Origin: Burkholderiaceae bacterium
GTDB taxonomy: Bacteria; Pseudomonadota; Gammaproteobacteria; Burkholderiales; Burkholderiaceae_C
DNA: 64,000 nucleotides
Reading direction: 5' to 3'
NCBI GenBank assembly: GCA_024235995.1
Contig: JACKLI010000001.1
Span: 3,348,001-3,412,000, forward strand
Positions 63,075 through 64,000 of this stretch are shown one piece after another (positions within the stretch are counted from its first letter, which is position 1; each line of letters starts with the position of its first letter). A program made the translations under genes and the position numbers. Under the pieces are notes generated by a model. The model worked only from the letters and a program-made list of their open reading frames with translations. It made no database searches and was not told the DNA's origin.

Positions 63075-64000
63075 TCAGCGGCCCACCGGCCAGCCCTGCA
63101 GATGCCTCTGCACCAGGCTGGCCAGCGCCGCCAGCCAGGCCGGGTGGTCGTTCAGGCAGGGCACGTAGCGCAGTTCGCCGCCGCCGGCGGCCTGGAAGGC
63201 CGCGCGCCCCTCGATGGCGATTTCCTCCAGCGTCTCCAGGCAGTCGCTGACGAAGCCGGGGCAGACCACGTCCACCCGCCGCAGGCCGGCGCGGCCCCAT
63301 TGCTCCAGCGTGGTCTGCGTGGCCGGCTCCACCCATTTGGCGCGGCCAAAGCGCGACTGGAACGACAGCGCCCACTCGCCCTCGCTCAGCGCCAGCCGCC
63401 CCGCCAGCAAGCGTGCGGTCTGCTGGCATTCGTCGTAATACGGGTCGCCCGCGTCCACCACGCGCTGCGGCACGCCGTGAAAGCTCATCAACAGGCGCTC
63501 GGGTCGGCCATGGGCCATCCAGTGCTCCTGCACGCGCCTGGCCAGGGCGTCGACGTAGCCCGCATCGTCGTGAAAGCGGTTGACGAAGCGCAGCTCCGGC
63601 ACGTGGCGCACCGCGCGTGACCAGGCCGTCACGGCGTCGATCACGCTGGCCGTGGTGGTGCCCGAATACTGCGGGTACAGCGGCAACACCAGCACGCGCG
63701 TGCAGCCTTCGGCCTTCAGCGCATCCAGCTCGGCGCCCACCGACGGCTGGCCGTAGCGCATGGCCAGCCGCACGCTCGCGTCGACGCCGCGCTCGCCCAG
63801 GTAGCCGCGCAGCATCACGGCCTGCCGGCGGCTGTACACCAGCAGGGGCGAGCCCTCGGGCAGCCAGATGCTCTGGTATTTTTGGGCCGACGCCGCCGGC
63901 CGCCGGCGCAGGATCACGCCGTGCAGCAGCGGCTGCCACAGCGCGCGCGGGATCTCCACCACGCGCGGGTCGCGCAAAAACTCCGCCAGGTAGCGGCGCA
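63075..64000 (-). CDS. hemH: Ferrochelatase (partial, N-terminus outside window)
   Basis: The visible 308 codons include RRYLAEFLRDPRVVEIPRALW, KYQSIWLPEGSPLLVYS, LPLYPQYSGTTTASVIDAV, LLMSFHGVPQR with catalytic His, and CPGFVSDCLETLEEI with the conserved Glu. It inserts Fe2+ into protoporphyrin IX at the inner membrane. The start lies to the right of the window, where the NLGTP motif should be. The stop is 21 bases from the convergent dioxygenase stop. Confidence 0.95.
   Translation of the reverse strand, partial: RRYLAEFLRDPRVVEIPRALWQPLLHGVILRRRPAASAQKYQSIWLPEGSPLLVYSRRQAVMLRGYLGERGVDASVRLAMRYGQPSVGAELDALKAEGCTRVLVLPLYPQYSGTTTASVIDAVTAWSRAVRHVPELRFVNRFHDDAGYVDALARRVQEHWMAHGRPERLLMSFHGVPQRVVDAGDPYYDECQQTARLLAGRLALSEGEWALSFQSRFGRAKWVEPATQTTLEQWGRAGLRRVDVVCPGFVSDCLETLEEIAIEGRAAFQAAGGGELRYVPCLNDHPAWLAALASLVQRHLQGWPVGR

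Overview
The window looks like a chromosome segment of a high-GC betaproteobacterium, most likely a member of the Comamonadaceae (Burkholderiales). The housekeeping proteins (ClpA/ClpS, LysC, AccA, CysS, LpxH) are of betaproteobacterial type. Several intergenic regions, and three coding regions, carry degenerate copies of an AT-rich element with an AGCTATCAAA-like core, which I associate from memory with Comamonadaceae genomes. Almost every base is coding; no gap between genes exceeds 300 bases.

1-17 kb (minus strand): one long overlapping operon for a type VI secretion system, transcribed tssK-tssL-tssM-tagF-Ser/Thr kinase-mltA-sigma-like protein-membrane protein-caspase-like protease-hcp-tagJ-tssE-tssF and running off the left edge. 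Inserted between the kinase and hcp is a non-canonical block: a lytic transglycosylase, a sigma-70-like protein, a single-pass membrane protein of anti-sigma-like layout, and an exported caspase-fold protease. The protease and the membrane protein share the heptapeptide DDDVRFR, just after the catalytic Cys in one and just outside the membrane in the other. This suggests a proteolytic signalling branch built into the secretion operon, and it is the most interesting observation here.

17-28 kb: a PhnD-like periplasmic binding protein diverges from a hybrid sensor kinase. Then comes a three-gene minus-strand operon: an exported TPR-CHAT protease, a TpsB outer-membrane transporter and a large TpsA haemagglutinin-type exoprotein. 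So two exported clan CD-type proteases sit within 25 kb, each coupled to a secretion machine.

28-44 kb: mostly housekeeping. A DUF4124-type remnant, quinone oxidoreductase, DMT exporter, clpS-clpA, cold-shock protein, tRNA-Ser(GCU), lysC, tilS, DUF1232, accA, a DNA glycosylase, cysS, a TPR protein, two cyclophilins, lpxH, an MtfA-like peptidase and a DsbA-like oxidoreductase.

44-53 kb: small regulator/enzyme modules: an SDR with a divergent LysR, an alpha/beta hydrolase with hslR, an orphan TctC-type binding protein with an amidohydrolase and LysR, a tandem universal stress protein, and a MATE exporter coupled to a DUF2239 protein.

53-64 kb: a sigma-54 activator with PAS domain precedes a branched-chain-amino-acid-type ABC operon (binding protein, livG, livF, livH, livM) with an alpha/beta hydrolase overlapping livM. 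A near-consensus -24/-12 promoter and upstream palindromes lie before the binding-protein gene, so the activator probably drives the operon. An IclR regulator then diverges from a short homogentisate-dioxygenase-like protein, and the window ends inside hemH. Together these suggest uptake and ring cleavage of an aromatic compound, though the substrate cannot be read from sequence.
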